Shown here: positions 23,161-34,738 of the stretch, piece by piece
How the letters are laid out: every line of letters starts with the position of its first letter
Numbering within the stretch: position 1 is the first letter of the stretch
Made by a program: the position numbers and the translations under genes
Assembly (NCBI GenBank): GCA_026119935.1
Contig: JALRMH010000007.1
Coordinates: 983,097-1,047,096 of the forward strand
Length of the DNA: 64,000 nucleotides
From: Endothia cerciana
Taxonomy: Eukaryota > Ascomycota > Sordariomycetes > Diaporthales > Cryphonectriaceae
Direction of reading: 5' to 3'
Notes under the pieces: model-generated
Told to the model about the DNA's origin: nothing
Seen by the model: only the letters and a program-made list of their open reading frames with translations
Databases searched by the model: none

Positions 23161-25770
23161 ATTTACAGCAGAGGTCGTGTCGCCTGTTGGTAGGCCGGCG
23201 AGGAGAAAAGATTGTGGTCGTGGTGTAATGTATATCAGGGGTCGTGACTATCGTGTGTGCTGGCAGGAGGAGGGAAGGGGTCGACGGCGAAGATCATGAG
23301 GGGGGGGGGGGATGGCGACGCCCCTCAGCGGGAGTAATGGTCGCTTCAACACAATTGCATCGACATCGAATTGCCGAACCTGGCCTCGAAGCCTGCCCGA
23401 CAGCAACGACCAGAACGAGAGACGGCGGTGAGAATCGTTGACTGTTATCGTGAGGTTTCCTCAGGGGGGACGAATTGGCTTCGATGCATGCGGTAGAGGT
23501 CTGTTCAGGGGTGGCGACAAGACTTGTGGCTTGCTGGAAAAAGAACGATCAGACCCGTCGATCCTGCAGCTCCAAATCCAGAACGTCGAATCGGGGCACA
23601 GACGTTGTCTGTGCTAGAGTTGTGCCAGACAGATGAGAGCAATCGACTCCTCACTTGGGCTGGTTGATGTCGACGTGCCGTCCGCCTGGTTGTACGAGCG
23701 TCTCCAGTATGGAGGGTGGGTGTTCCAACGGCATGCGCAGGTGAGGTGAGGTGAGGTGGCAGGTGGAATCGAGTTGTCTTGAACCTGGGCTGTGCAGGTG
23801 TTTGAGGAGGAGGCGGTGTTAGAAGAGGGCAGGACAAGGGTGGATGGATGCCCAGTGATGGCCAGGTGGACTTGGACTGGGGCCAGCATTATTAACCCTG
23901 GCAGGTACAAGCCTGGACTCAGGAGGGGGGGGTTGTGCTGCTGCCCCACCTCACATGGCCTGGATCTGCTGGGCACCACAACTCATGCACTGCAGGCCCC
24001 CCTTTTCTCTGTATGGTTTGTAGCTATCAGCGCTGAGGCCCTGCCATATAGTAAGCGTGGCGCTCGACAGGGGGCCACCCGGCCACAACAAGGGGTCTTG
24101 GTTCATTGTGCCTGACCTGGCCTGGCCTTGGCCTGGACAATCTTGGATAGCAAAAGTTCACTATCGCGATTAAGGCCAGTGCTTCCTGACCCACAACGAG
24201 AAACAATTGCTCTGAGGTCATCCGTAATCAGGTTTAGATCACCAATCACACGTAACGTCTGCTGTGTGCCCGAGAGTAGGACGAGGCTGTCTTTTTTTTA
24301 ACGAGGCTTTCATCTTTACCGGCCCCAATGCCCCCTCCCTAACTAATTCCATCCCTCAATTCTGAATTCTGATGAGTGATCAAGTCTCTCCATATCACCT
24401 TCCCGGCCCTCTAACGCACATGATATAACGGCCGTACGGCATCATTTTACCCACTCCAACAACATTCGCTAATTCTCACATCTTGTATGACGGTTTCATA
24501 CAGCAGGTCGCCGAGCGTCGACCTGCAGTTGACCTCCTGACGTTTGCCTCCTGCAAGAGACCCTGCATCTGGCTAGAAATGGGGTCAGATTTGCCCATCC
24601 TCAGGAACATTACCATGCATGCATACATGCATCCATCCATCCATCCATCGCATCATGTCAGTGTGTGATCGTCAAGCAGGCCTGATGAGATGAGCCCCCC
24701 CCCCCCCCCCAAAGAGCCGAACAGCGGCACTGATATTCCCACGATATCAGATTGCATCATCCACTAGAGCCATCCCCCAACGTATTGTCAGTGGGACTCT
24801 CCATACCAGACTCGGTACTCTGTTTCCCGTGTTTGCTACCTCAGACTGCCGGTATTAGTATCACATCGGAGACTTTACCCGACATACTCACAGGGCGTCG
24901 TCCTCGGATTACTACACCCAAGTACTACACCCAAGGGAACTGCGTGGGCTTCATTTCCCGACTGGCCCAATGATGGTATGCTGCTTGCCTCGATGATTTT
25001 GTTTCCTTGCAGTACGCAATCACAGATGCAACCCCTCAGGAACATACGACATGTGCGCCTGGATGCACTCCGCATGGAAGAAGCCATCAAGACGAAATCT
25101 CATTGGGATCTCTCTAGCTTGCTCAATTTCGTGACCGCACGGACTTAAAGTGTTATAGTGTGCGGGAATACGGTGTGACTATTTGGTCAATCTGGGACAA
25201 GCCTCGTATAAGATTAAAATCACATCGAAGAAGCAGACCAGATAGGCTAGGGCAACCTTCGTGATCTTGGCACAGGGTTTCTATCGAGGTAACCAGCCCT
25301 GGCTACCCAGGCCGCTGGTCGATCCCAGTCGAGACCTTATGGGCCTCGTTGCCCACTCCAACGGCCAGCCTAATAATGTAAATACGAGCCAGGACCTCCA
25401 TACTAGTCTGAAAACAAAAGTCAAAAACTCCAGAACTTGAACTACCAGTCTCTTCAGGTTGCCAGAGGGTAATCTCTAGCCTCGCCCATAGCTTCGGGGT
25501 CCGAACCCTTACAAGTCTGCTGCTCGGCATATCTTGACGCCAAGCAAACCTCTTCGACATACCGCTTTTGTGCAGGAACCTAAACCTCTTGGAATCCATA
25601 GTATTCTTGCGCCTGATCACTCTGCATGTGTAGATTCCTAAGGGAAGCTGATGAAGGGTTAACATTATCAAAGACGGGATCCCTGACGTTGCGGGAGACT
25701 AGGTGACAGATTCCAGTCATATGCAGAAGCTTGTTTAGGGGAATTTTTGGGAAGGAGGGGGTCTTCCTTT

Positions 25771-25880
25771 TTTTTTATAAAAAAGAAAGAATTATAAAAT
25801 AAAATAAAATAAAAATAAAAAAAGAAAGAAAGAAAGAAAGAAGAGGAGAGAAGAGGAGAGAAGAGGAGAGAAAAAGAAGA
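25771..25880. repeat. Compound A/G-rich microsatellite
   Basis: An AAATA-type run (about 25795-25820) is followed by GAAA units and then three copies of an AGAAGAGGAGAG-like unit. The plus strand is almost entirely purine after the first 30 bases. Confidence 0.8.
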
Positions 25881-26540
25881 ATCGGGTATAGCTGTTTTAG
25901 CACCTGGTGAGGCCCTCGGGGTATTCTCACCTCATCAAGTCATCTCCATGTCCCATTTCGACCCGAATCCTGACTTCCTCATGTTTGGCTGTTGGTCGCA
26001 GGGCGCAAACAACCAATGTGCGCTGGAGTTTGATCTAGATTGCTTGCACACTTCAGCAAAGCGCCAGCGATACGTCTCAAACGCCAAAGGTCAGATACGG
26101 TAGCGGTGATCTCCAGCACCTGGCCCACACAAGACGTGATTCCCGGGCGACTCCAAACGCTCTCGTCGCGCTGTGTCCTGCGAGACGCCGGCTCTGGCTG
26201 AGTTCCCCATCTAGGGTTTCACATAAGGTGGTGGTTGTCTGCACACAGGACCCGTCCAGCCAGATCCAAGCCGGAGATTTTCAAACCATGATCCAGCCGG
26301 GACCATCTGACATCTCATATTTCATGAGCCTAGCCAGGAAGCAAACACGGATTACATGAAACTTATAAGTTTTTACATCGGACAAACAAGTCAACGTTCA
26401 AGACCCCCCCGGCCGTCGGGTCAGTGCTAGTCGATCCCCGTGCTGGGAATGCTTCGACCAGGTCCAGCCATTGCAGACTGATCAACGCAGAATGGCCATG
26501 CTAAGCGAAACCCCCGGGGAGAGGTCGACTCTGCGCAGGG

Positions 26541-26604
26541 AAGCATGGTAAAGAAGGAAAGAAGAAAAAAAGAAGAAAAAAAGAAAAAAAAAAAAAAAAA
26601 AAAA
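26541..26604. repeat. A-rich tract
   Basis: AAG/AAAG units grade into an uninterrupted run of about 20 A. It could be a microsatellite or the tail of a decayed retroposed copy; no upstream element was recognised. Confidence 0.7.
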
Positions 26605-27916
26605 GACAGCTCAAAAGACGTGTCGCATGCCACAGGGTCCACAAACCAGCGACAGCAGCGATCGCCCAGCGCACGTTTCAGACTCGACCCTCACGCGCAG
26701 CCGACCCCACACACCGACTGCCAAACAAGTGAACCGCATGCAGCACGATCCTCCGTACCGGCATGCCGGTAGAGAAAAATGGGATTTCTCTTCAGGCGCT
26801 GACCACTGCCGCCACCAGGCGCGGATGGCGTTCCCCCAATCAACAAGGCTGATGGTCCCTCATCCATCCACCTTCGAGACCGAGTCCCCAGGCGACGGCC
26901 GGCCAAGCGCGCGACCCCCCTTCCCCCCCGAAGCTGAGGAAATCGGCGACGCCCTTCCGGAGCCGTCCCCGTCCTCGCCGTCGTTTCGTTACACGACAGG
27001 TCGTCCCTATCTCGAGGTTCATGCTGTATCCGTGCATACTACCGAGGCCATACTACCGAGGCCGCGGCACGTGCCGGGGGGCGTGGGTGGCGCTTTTAGC
27101 TGCTTAGGATACTCGGTGTAGAATCTTCCGAGATTGTGAAGCGCGTCGTACTTTTGAGGGACCCCGCGGATCAGGGTCGCGATAGGCCAGGCCACACTGA
27201 CTCGTGGGGGTATTAAGGCCGATTATACCCCGCGTCGTCAGCGGCAAGCGGCTTTGCGTACAGCATATCTACCGCCTCGCGACGGTCATTAGTTGCGGGA
27301 ACCTCGCCCGCCGGCGACCGCGCGTGCTCCCAGATTGTTGCCCAGGTCACGGTATATCATGGTTCACCGTTCATCTCTCCAAAATGACGGGGCCACCCAG
27401 ACAGGTCAAGACAGCCCAAAGCCCCATCCTGGGCGTCCCGGCGGCAGCGGGCCCACCGCCAGGGCCACCATCTTGGCGACCGACGTCCTCCCTGCGACCT
27501 GCCTGCCATTTCGCCCCAGGAATCCATCAGTTCGGTGCCCATGTTTCAAGCAAACATGAAACAAGGCACGCGAGAGCGGCGACGCCGCCCCTGCTGCAAC
27601 TTAGTCCTACCTTCCTTGGCCTTACCCAGGCGTGCCAGGGTGTTTGTTCGGGGCCCGTGATCCTTTCACAAGGGGGGCCCGGGCTGCTGTCTGAATCCCG
27701 CCAGACCCCTCCCCTCCCCCCCCGTCCCCCCTTCACCCGCCTGATTTGTCCTGAACAGAAAACCACGGAGCCCTGGGCGGCCCCTGGGAGGGAGGGTACC
27801 GGCGACAGAGGCAGCGATAGAAGTGGAGAGACCTCCCGTCAGGGAGCCTGTCCATCACCCACTGTACTGTGCCCTGTGTTTTGTTTCCTTTATCTCCCAT
27901 GGGGATACCTACAGTC

Positions 27917-27970
27917 GTGAAAAAATATAAAAAAATATAAAAAAAAAAAACATGTACACACACACACACG
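27917..27970. repeat. A-rich/AC microsatellite
   Basis: AAAAAATAT units and a run of about 11 A are followed closely by an AC dinucleotide run. Confidence 0.75.
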
Positions 27971-28989
27971 GGGACTCGCCCCGTGAGACGCCATGCTATC
28001 CCCTCGGTCACAACCAACCACACAAGACTGGGCTGCATATGTCTGACGACCTTCCCAGCCCTACCCATCAAGCACATCATCGTGCGCATTGCCCCCCTAG
28101 CAAGCCCGCTGCACCCTCTCTTCCCCGCGGGTGTCACCTGCCGCTCCGGTCCGCGGGGGAAGCATGGGAAAAGAGAGAAAAAGCAACCTTGTGAACCCAC
28201 GCGGTGCCCATGACACCAGCCCTACGTGATCTTCCAGAAGCTCCAGAAAAAGAAAAATGGAAGGAGAGGGGGGGGGGGGAATAAGAAGAAAAAGCAATGA
28301 GCAGTGAGCATGATGAAACAAACCACCTGTCACCGTGAGATTGTTATCTGGCGTAGGATGTTTGTGTTACCGGACACAACCCCCCCCCCCCTTTTCTTAT
28401 TGTGTAGCGTCCGTCCTGTTACGTTTGAGGCAGTGGTCAGTCGGCTCGAGTCAGGGTCCTTGCAGGATTGGGGCCGGCGCTTATATTCTCAGGAGGTCCA
28501 AGGTTGACGCCATTTGAAGAATTTGTAGAACACCCTAAATCTTGACGTCCCACGCTATGGTTGCACGCGCGCGCATGTGTGTGTGTATGTATGTGTATAT
28601 GCGTACGTGCAGAGATTAGGAATCCCCTTACATCTGATTCCACAAGCAAAGACAGTAATTTAACGTTGTGAACATCGTGAATATTAAGATACTTTTAGGA
28701 GTACTCTGATCCGTGGTATCAACAAATCGGCCATTTACGCACAAACATAGGTATGAATGATATCAAGCTGCCCTGGCCAAACCCCCCTTAACACCTCGGC
28801 CGACCCGTGGAGCCCAGTCAAGCCTTGTTCGACATGAGCATTTTTCCCCATGCCATATGACGAGAATAATAATCATACCCTGCACCCACCACACTGCGGC
28901 CCGAGGTGAGATCTATAGACCGCGCCCACGGCGTTCAGCTTGCTGATAGGAACGCATTAAGGAAACAACCACCGCCCAAAACGTGCCTT

Positions 28990-31900
28990 CTAAGCCCCGG
29001 CGGTGCCACTCCCCGCCTCCTTCTCCCGCTGCCTCTTGACAATGTAGTACGTGATCAAGCTCTTGGGGTCGTCCCGCACGTCCTTCATGAACTCCCAGAA
29101 CCTGGCGTCGCCCGCCCGCGCATGCAGGGCCACGCAAAGCTGGACAGCGTCCATGCGGACACCAGACTCGCTGCTCTCCAGACAGCGCGCGCACAACGCC
29201 GCCATGTTGCCCAGCTCGCTGTCGGTCGGCGTGAACTCGGCCTTCATGTCCACCATCTCCTTGAGCACGTGTAAGCCTATGCTCAAGGACCGAGACCCGG
29301 CCGGATTGCGGGCGTCCATGCCGGCCATCCGCTTTGTGAGGACAGTCGCGATCTCCTGTGCATCGCCAAGCGATACCAGCTCGTCGGCCAGCAGCTCCAA
29401 TCCGGAGACGATGTGCGTGCGCGCATCGTACGCCGCGCGCGCAGCCATTAGCGACTCGAGGGCCTTGGAGATGTGCGGTCGAAAGTGCTCACGGTGCTTC
29501 TTAAGGAGCAGCCTGATCGTTGCCAGGATCTGTGCCTTGACGTCCTGTATCTTCTCGGGAGAGAGGCCTGACTGTGGATCTTCGAGGTAGTCAAAGAGGC
29601 CAAGCACCAGCGCGTCGAATTTCTCATCTGCAAGCGGGGCCTTGTTGTCGCGAATAATGCCCTGGAACTTGCGAAACCCGTGGACATCCAGGGTCTTGGC
29701 CTTGATCTTGTTGAGTGCGCTGTCGATGAGGCGCGAGTGCTGCTTAGCCTTCTCAGGGGGGACATCGTCGCCATTGGCTGCCGCATCGCCATTCTGCCGT
29801 GAGACAAAGTTGGCTGCATCTTCGTTGACGGGCTTTTCCTCCAACACTGTTGTCGCTATCGACCGTGGGGGGGATTGCTCTCCCGTCACAGGATCCTCGT
29901 ACACCTTTAGAGACTTCGGAGGCGTCTCGCTTGGGCTCGGCATGCCGTTCTGCACAGTCGCGGAGCCAGGAACGTCCGGAGCTTGCTGCTCCGGCGATTC
30001 GTTCTCCTGTTCTTGAACAATCGAGGGGCCGAGGCCTTCAAGAAGCGGGGACCGGATCATAGGTGTTGGAGAGTCCGCGACATCCGCAATGTTGGGCATA
30101 TCCATAGTCATACTCTCATCAAGCCTCGAGCTTCCCACAAGGGGCGGCCCGAGCTGCAGCCTCGACGATCGCATCGGGCTAGGACGGGGACTTGTAGCCG
30201 GCGATGACCTCGGGCTTCCCAATCTTGTCGGCGTGGGGATACTGGACTCACTAGTCGTTGACTTGTGGCCTGGGATGACCCTCGGGACAGTGCGTTTAGG
30301 TGAACCGACCATGGTCCTCGGTGTCACGGCCTTCCTCAGTTGTGGTGGACTACCCAGTCCAGGTTCGTTGCCACCCCTCACATCGTATGGTCCCGCGGTC
30401 TTTGGCCGCGGCGGTATGTTCGGCCGGGTCCCAGCTCTGGGCCTCACTGGGGCCCCTGACAGGCCGCCCGCCTTTGGGCGTGTGGCGGCAGATGGTGCAG
30501 TCGAAGGGCCAGAGGCGTTTGAGGCACCAGACGCCGTCCGTATTGCCCGAGGTGGTGAGAACTCCATGGCTGATCCTGGCCTCATCGGGCGTGACGCTTC
30601 CATGGCTGAACCCGGTCTGGACAATGTAGCTTTCTGCGCCCTTATTGTTTCTCGGATCGACGGTTTGGTCCCCATCGTGCTACGTGAGAATCCTAAGCCT
30701 GGACGAACTGCGGATGCCGTCTCCGGTCGTTTCACCGGATTGGGGTTGTTGGGATCCTTTTCCAGCAGCTTCTGAGCCGTCGGGTCCAGAGTGCCCATAA
30801 GCCTAGGCTCTACGTTAGCAACAAGTTTTGGATGCCCTCCGGACCTCGGTGGGTGAACTTACGCGTCGGCCCTTGCAGGCCATATACCGTGAAACACCCA
30901 GTATGTGCCTCTCATCTTCTCCCTCACGCCTGGATTGGCGTCTGCCAGCCCCCTCTTGATGGCCTTTTCTAACAATTCGAGGCCTCCGCCATGTTCTATG
31001 TGGCTCTTGTGCTGTGCCTCTTTCTGTAGAAGCGTCTTCAGCCAGCCAGTCGCATATGTTCTAGGCTGGACGTTCTTGTCTGCGCAGGCCGCCGTGACGT
31101 GTTCCATTATCCGCTTCGTGTAGGTCACTCGTCCGACCAAGGTGTCAACGCAGACGTTTGCCTGTTGAGAAGCGATCTTCTTCGTCGCACCTGCCAGGAC
31201 GATGAATGTTTGCATCAGGAGTTCCACCATCGGGTCCATCCCGGGACCGTAGACAACAGCGATGTCCTGAACAAGGCTGCAGCCCTCCTTTGATAGGCTT
31301 GTCCTCAGGGACTTGACGGCCTTGATGATGCCGTCAAGGAGCCCTCTGAGACCTCCGAGGAAAGGATCCGCGTAGTCTGTCGGGGCATTGCCGGCCAGTA
31401 GTCTCCGAAGCCTGATTATGCTCTGCTCTCTCAGCTTCCAGTTGTGCTCCGACTCGTTGCCCTCGAAGTAGCCATGCATATCCCTGAACATGTCGTCCAG
31501 CTCGCGAGAAGTGTTGATATAGGAAGGCTCGACGTTGTCTGCTCGCGTGTCGGGCGCCGGTGTGAACGGTCGGTCGGTGGACATGGTGGAGAGGGACGAC
31601 ACGCTTGCGGCAAGGTTGGGCCGTGTCGCAGGCGTCGGGTCGGCCGGTACATCCGCGTCAGGGCCAGGTGTGGTAGCTCTCGGTATCAGCTCCTTGAGTA
31701 TGGTCGACTGCGTGGCAGGACGGACGTTATGCTCGGCCAGCTTCTTCTTCAGGTCGACCTTTGCGGGCCCGGACGAGTCTCGAAACAGCTCGATGACGGT
31801 CTTCTTGGCCGTGTCGCGAACGCCCGGGTCGCCATTCTCCAGCAACTTCATCAGCAGGGGAACGTAGGTCTTGAACGGGAGGCCGGTCTCCTGATGGGCC

Positions 31901-32373
31901 TGGAGTAGCCACTGCAAGCTCGCCTCTCCAGCCTTAGCCTTGACAGTCTTGCCGTCCATGATCTCCTTGACTGCGGCCTCGATGGCTGCCCTGACATCGT
32001 CAACCTTGCACATGGTGACCATGGACTGCACCGCGAGCGTGCGGAACTTGTCCTTCTGGTCCCCCATCTTGTCGACGAGCAGCTTCAATGTCTCCTTGCG
32101 CTCCTGGCTGATGTACCTGGGTTCCTGTCGCGATAGGCGCGTCAACAGATGGTTGAGCGAGGTGAGCCCGGCGTTGACGAGGACCCCGTGTGGACTTCTG
32201 GAGGCCTTGCGCAAGGCGTCGAAGAGCGGCGCGACGCATGCGTCGGGGACATTGTGATGCTTGATCCCGGTCTTGACGGCGGTGACCTGGGTGACCTTTT
32301 CGTCGATGGGGCGGTCGGATGCGAGAATCTTCTGCAGGGCCTCGACCTGCTCGTCCGTGATCCTCTCGGCCAT
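28990..32373 (-). CDS. stu1: CLASP-family microtubule-binding protein Stu1
   Basis: Two exons (32373-30863 and 30802-28990) join through a 60-nt intron into 1107 aa. CLASP/Stu1 proteins bind microtubule plus ends and kinetochores and stabilise spindle microtubules. A TOG-like HEAT array occupies about residues 1-230 (KTYVPLLMKLLENGDPGVRDTA). A second CLASP_N array follows at about 290-505, containing WKLREQSIIRLRRLL and ending near NPGVREKMRGTYWVFHGIW. The middle (about 510-850) is Ser/Pro/Arg-rich and basic, with repeated SRPGSAM-type units, as expected for the microtubule-binding region. A third helical domain lies at about 860-1100. The junction ARADALMGTLDPTAQKLLEK matches the family. It is divergent from the metallopeptidase gene. 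Confidence 0.9.
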
Positions 32374-33442
32374 GTCCTCTCACCCTCGCAGTGCGAGGAC
32401 TCGGCGGCGTTTGAAAATCGCTCTCTGCTCGATGATGATCAAGGTTTCGATGGTCAGATCGTGTATTAGCGACTCCGCGCTACTTTCGCTGTACCTAAGC
32501 GCGTGGTCTGTGGTCTCTTGTCAGCGGCTCGGACATTGCGCAAGGCGCGACGTTCGTATCGAAACGACATGCCCTGAGATGGGGCTCGGTCGGGCGGACA
32601 CGGAGAGGGATACGAACATGAGGCTGTTGGGGTGCTGCCTGTCGCGGTAGAGTCTTCTATCGACCAGCAAGGCAAGATTTACCAGTAGGGGTCGCGATCA
32701 GAATCCTTCTCGACAAGGTCCCGCTCTGGGTGGAGGAATGCAGGGCGGCAGCGAAATAAATTCTGGGTATGTATCAACCTTGAACCGGCAGCAGCGGGCG
32801 AGCATGGGAACTTGGGGGAGGGGGTGGCGCTACGTTGGGACGACAACAACAAAGCTAGCTTTTTGGTAGCGTCTGAAGTTCTGTCGCCGTTGCCAGGGGC
32901 GCCCTGAGCTCCACAGTACTAGTAGTATGTAGGCGGCCCGCAGCTCTCCCAGGCCTGTGGACAGGGGCCTGTGGGGCCACTCCCAGGCAGGCCACGCGGG
33001 CCCACCCCCACCCCCGCCATCCGGTCTCCAATGTGTCAATTGACTTCCTATCAAGCACGCACGCCTCACACCTTTGCGAGGCTACACATGGATTCTTGAG
33101 TCCACCTCTTCATCTAGCCAAAGCTGAGCACGGATCCCTGGATGCTGGAATAGGGCGCCGAGACCTCACCTGGCGAACCGGTGTCTCTGCCTACCTCTCT
33201 ATCTGCTGTTCAGCTGAATCAATCAAGCAGGTAGGAAGGGCAAACGAAGTCATCCGGTCGAGTGCCGTCCTCCTCTCTATCTATATCCTTCGGGCCTTGT
33301 GTGGTTCATTTGTCCTTTCTCGTGGTTCCCTGCTGTGGGATTACTGGACTGGGCGACACTTGCCAGTCTGCGTGAGGATTACTTGACATCCCCCCTGCTG
33401 AGGACCTCTCGGGTGTTCTCCCTGTCTACCCACCTACGCAAT
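32374..33442. promoter_or_regulatory. Divergent intergenic region, stu1 and metallopeptidase
   Basis: About 1.07 kb holds both 5' regions. The frame of the peptidase stays open upstream to 33299, so part of this may be coding or leader. No named motif was recognised. Confidence 0.35.
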
Positions 33443-34339
33443 ATGACCCGCCTACTGCCTACATCTGCAGCTCCCAACCCAGCCTCCATCTTCTTGCACC
33501 CAACCTCACCTGCCATGCCCGGAACAGCTGGACCAACACCTACTCCCCTCCCCGTGCCACCGGCAGGGACCTCGGGGGGCGCAGGGGACAATCAGCCAGC
33601 GAGCCAATCAGGGGATGACCACGAGGGCTTGCGGGGGGGTCATGCCTTCGAGCTGCCCAAGCTGCGCCTGAACGTACTAGACCTCACCCACCCGGGCGCC
33701 TCCCGCTTCCTGGCCGCCATCAACGCCTCGGGCATCCTGGCCAAGAGCGCCCAGACCGTGCTGCGGCTCCTCTACCAGGAGCCGTCCCCCAGCGTCCCGG
33801 GCACCCGATCCGTCACCCTCTTCCTAGAGGACATGGGAGGCGTAGCGTACACGAAGGGGTCTGACCTCGACGACGATCACAAGGAGATCCATTTCTCCCT
33901 CCGCTACATCAACGGCATCAAGCAGGCCCCGGAGGGTTCCAAGGGCGACACCACCGGCGCCTACGAGATCCACGGTGTGCTGGTGCACGAGCTGGTGCAC
34001 TGCTTCCAGCACAACGGCCGCGGGAGCTGTCCGGGTGGCCTCATCGAGGGCGTCGCGGACTGGGTCCGCCTCAGGGCGGACCTTGGCGCCCCCCACTGGA
34101 AGCGGGACAGCCTCCCTGAGCGCTGGGACCAAGGGTATGAGAAGACGGCTTATTTCCTGGAGTGGCTTGAGGGTCGGTACGGCGAGGGAACCGTGAGCCG
34201 TGTCAACGAGACTTTGAGGACGGAGAGGTACGACAAGGAGCGGTTCTGGCATGGCCTGTTTGGGAGTGGTATCGATACCCTTTGGCAAGACTATAAGAAA
34301 GCGGCAAGGACCGAGTATAGGGAGCAGGCAAGCGGGTAG
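33443..34339 (+). CDS. Basic-secretory-protein-type zinc metallopeptidase (peptidase of plants and bacteria)
   Basis: A single-exon frame of 298 aa from MTRLLPTSAAP; the next Met at 33515 (MPGTAGP) is possible, and upstream in-frame codons reach 33299. The conserved domain starts at about residue 75 (LPKLRLNVLDLTHPGA). The zinc-binding motif HELVHCFQHNG is at residues 182-192, with the two histidines and catalytic glutamate of HExxH at 182, 183 and 186. It is followed by GLIEGVADWVRL, the family's second conserved block. These features fit the BSP peptidase family (Pfam PF04450). No clear signal peptide is visible at the chosen start, so either the protein is cytosolic or the true start is upstream. 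The first ~70 residues are Pro/Ser-rich and disordered. Its substrate is unknown. Confidence 0.82.
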   Translation: MTRLLPTSAAPNPASIFLHPTSPAMPGTAGPTPTPLPVPPAGTSGGAGDNQPASQSGDDHEGLRGGHAFELPKLRLNVLDLTHPGASRFLAAINASGILAKSAQTVLRLLYQEPSPSVPGTRSVTLFLEDMGGVAYTKGSDLDDDHKEIHFSLRYINGIKQAPEGSKGDTTGAYEIHGVLVHELVHCFQHNGRGSCPGGLIEGVADWVRLRADLGAPHWKRDSLPERWDQGYEKTAYFLEWLEGRYGEGTVSRVNETLRTERYDKERFWHGLFGSGIDTLWQDYKKAARTEYREQASG

Positions 34340-34738
34340 ACTCGCAAGGAAGAGGCAGGCGGAGCATCAGACCTTGTCCTCGGCGCTTTAGAACACTATA
34401 ACGGGCAGGGCATTAGTATAGATGACTATAGTCATAATTACCCATCACTGGTTCTTGCAGCAGTAGAGATCAAAAGAAAGCACGTTGTGTATGTAGATAT
34501 CCATAAGCAGGTGTGTCTGCGCACATGGGGGAGTGGGCTTCTAGTAGCGCTGAAATGCGACCAGCTACCACGCCAATATATTTTACCCTTGACGCCGAGC
34601 AGACTGACCAGGGAACAGAGAATCCTCCACTCCATTCAAAATCGAGTAAAGTCAACCGATGACTCCGGGAGGGAAAAAAAAAGGAAAGAGAACCAATCCA
34701 TCGAGAGCCTGTCAAACAGTATGTTGCAATCGTACTTT
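34340..34738. other. Convergent intergenic region
   Basis: 3' ends of the metallopeptidase gene (plus) and the membrane-anchored protein gene (minus). Nothing else was recognised. Confidence 0.5.

Larger units (their letters stand above)
23161..28989. other. 5.8-kb gene-free, microsatellite-rich stretch
   Basis: No frame of convincing coding character was found. The longest frames (26627-27121 and 27204-27920 plus; 25303-25671 minus) show no known motif. Simple repeats are frequent: G run near 23299, ATCC units at 24631-24649, C run at 24695-24710, purine tract at 25771-25880, A tract at 26541-26604, A/AT tract at 27917-27951 followed by an AC run, and a CG/TG run at 28566-28605. The 5' leader and promoter of the RhoGAP gene lie at its left end. 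Confidence 0.4.

Noticed and set aside
25303..25671. 122-codon minus-strand frame with some regular-looking protein character
   Set aside because: No motif, start context or neighbouring exon supports a gene; possibly a transposon relic, but this cannot be shown.
26481..26493. ATCAACGCAGAAT, also at 60321-60333, resembling the core of a common cDNA-library adapter
   Set aside because: Only 13 bases are shared, the last bases differ from the adapter, and the flanks are unrelated; a chance match is the simpler reading.
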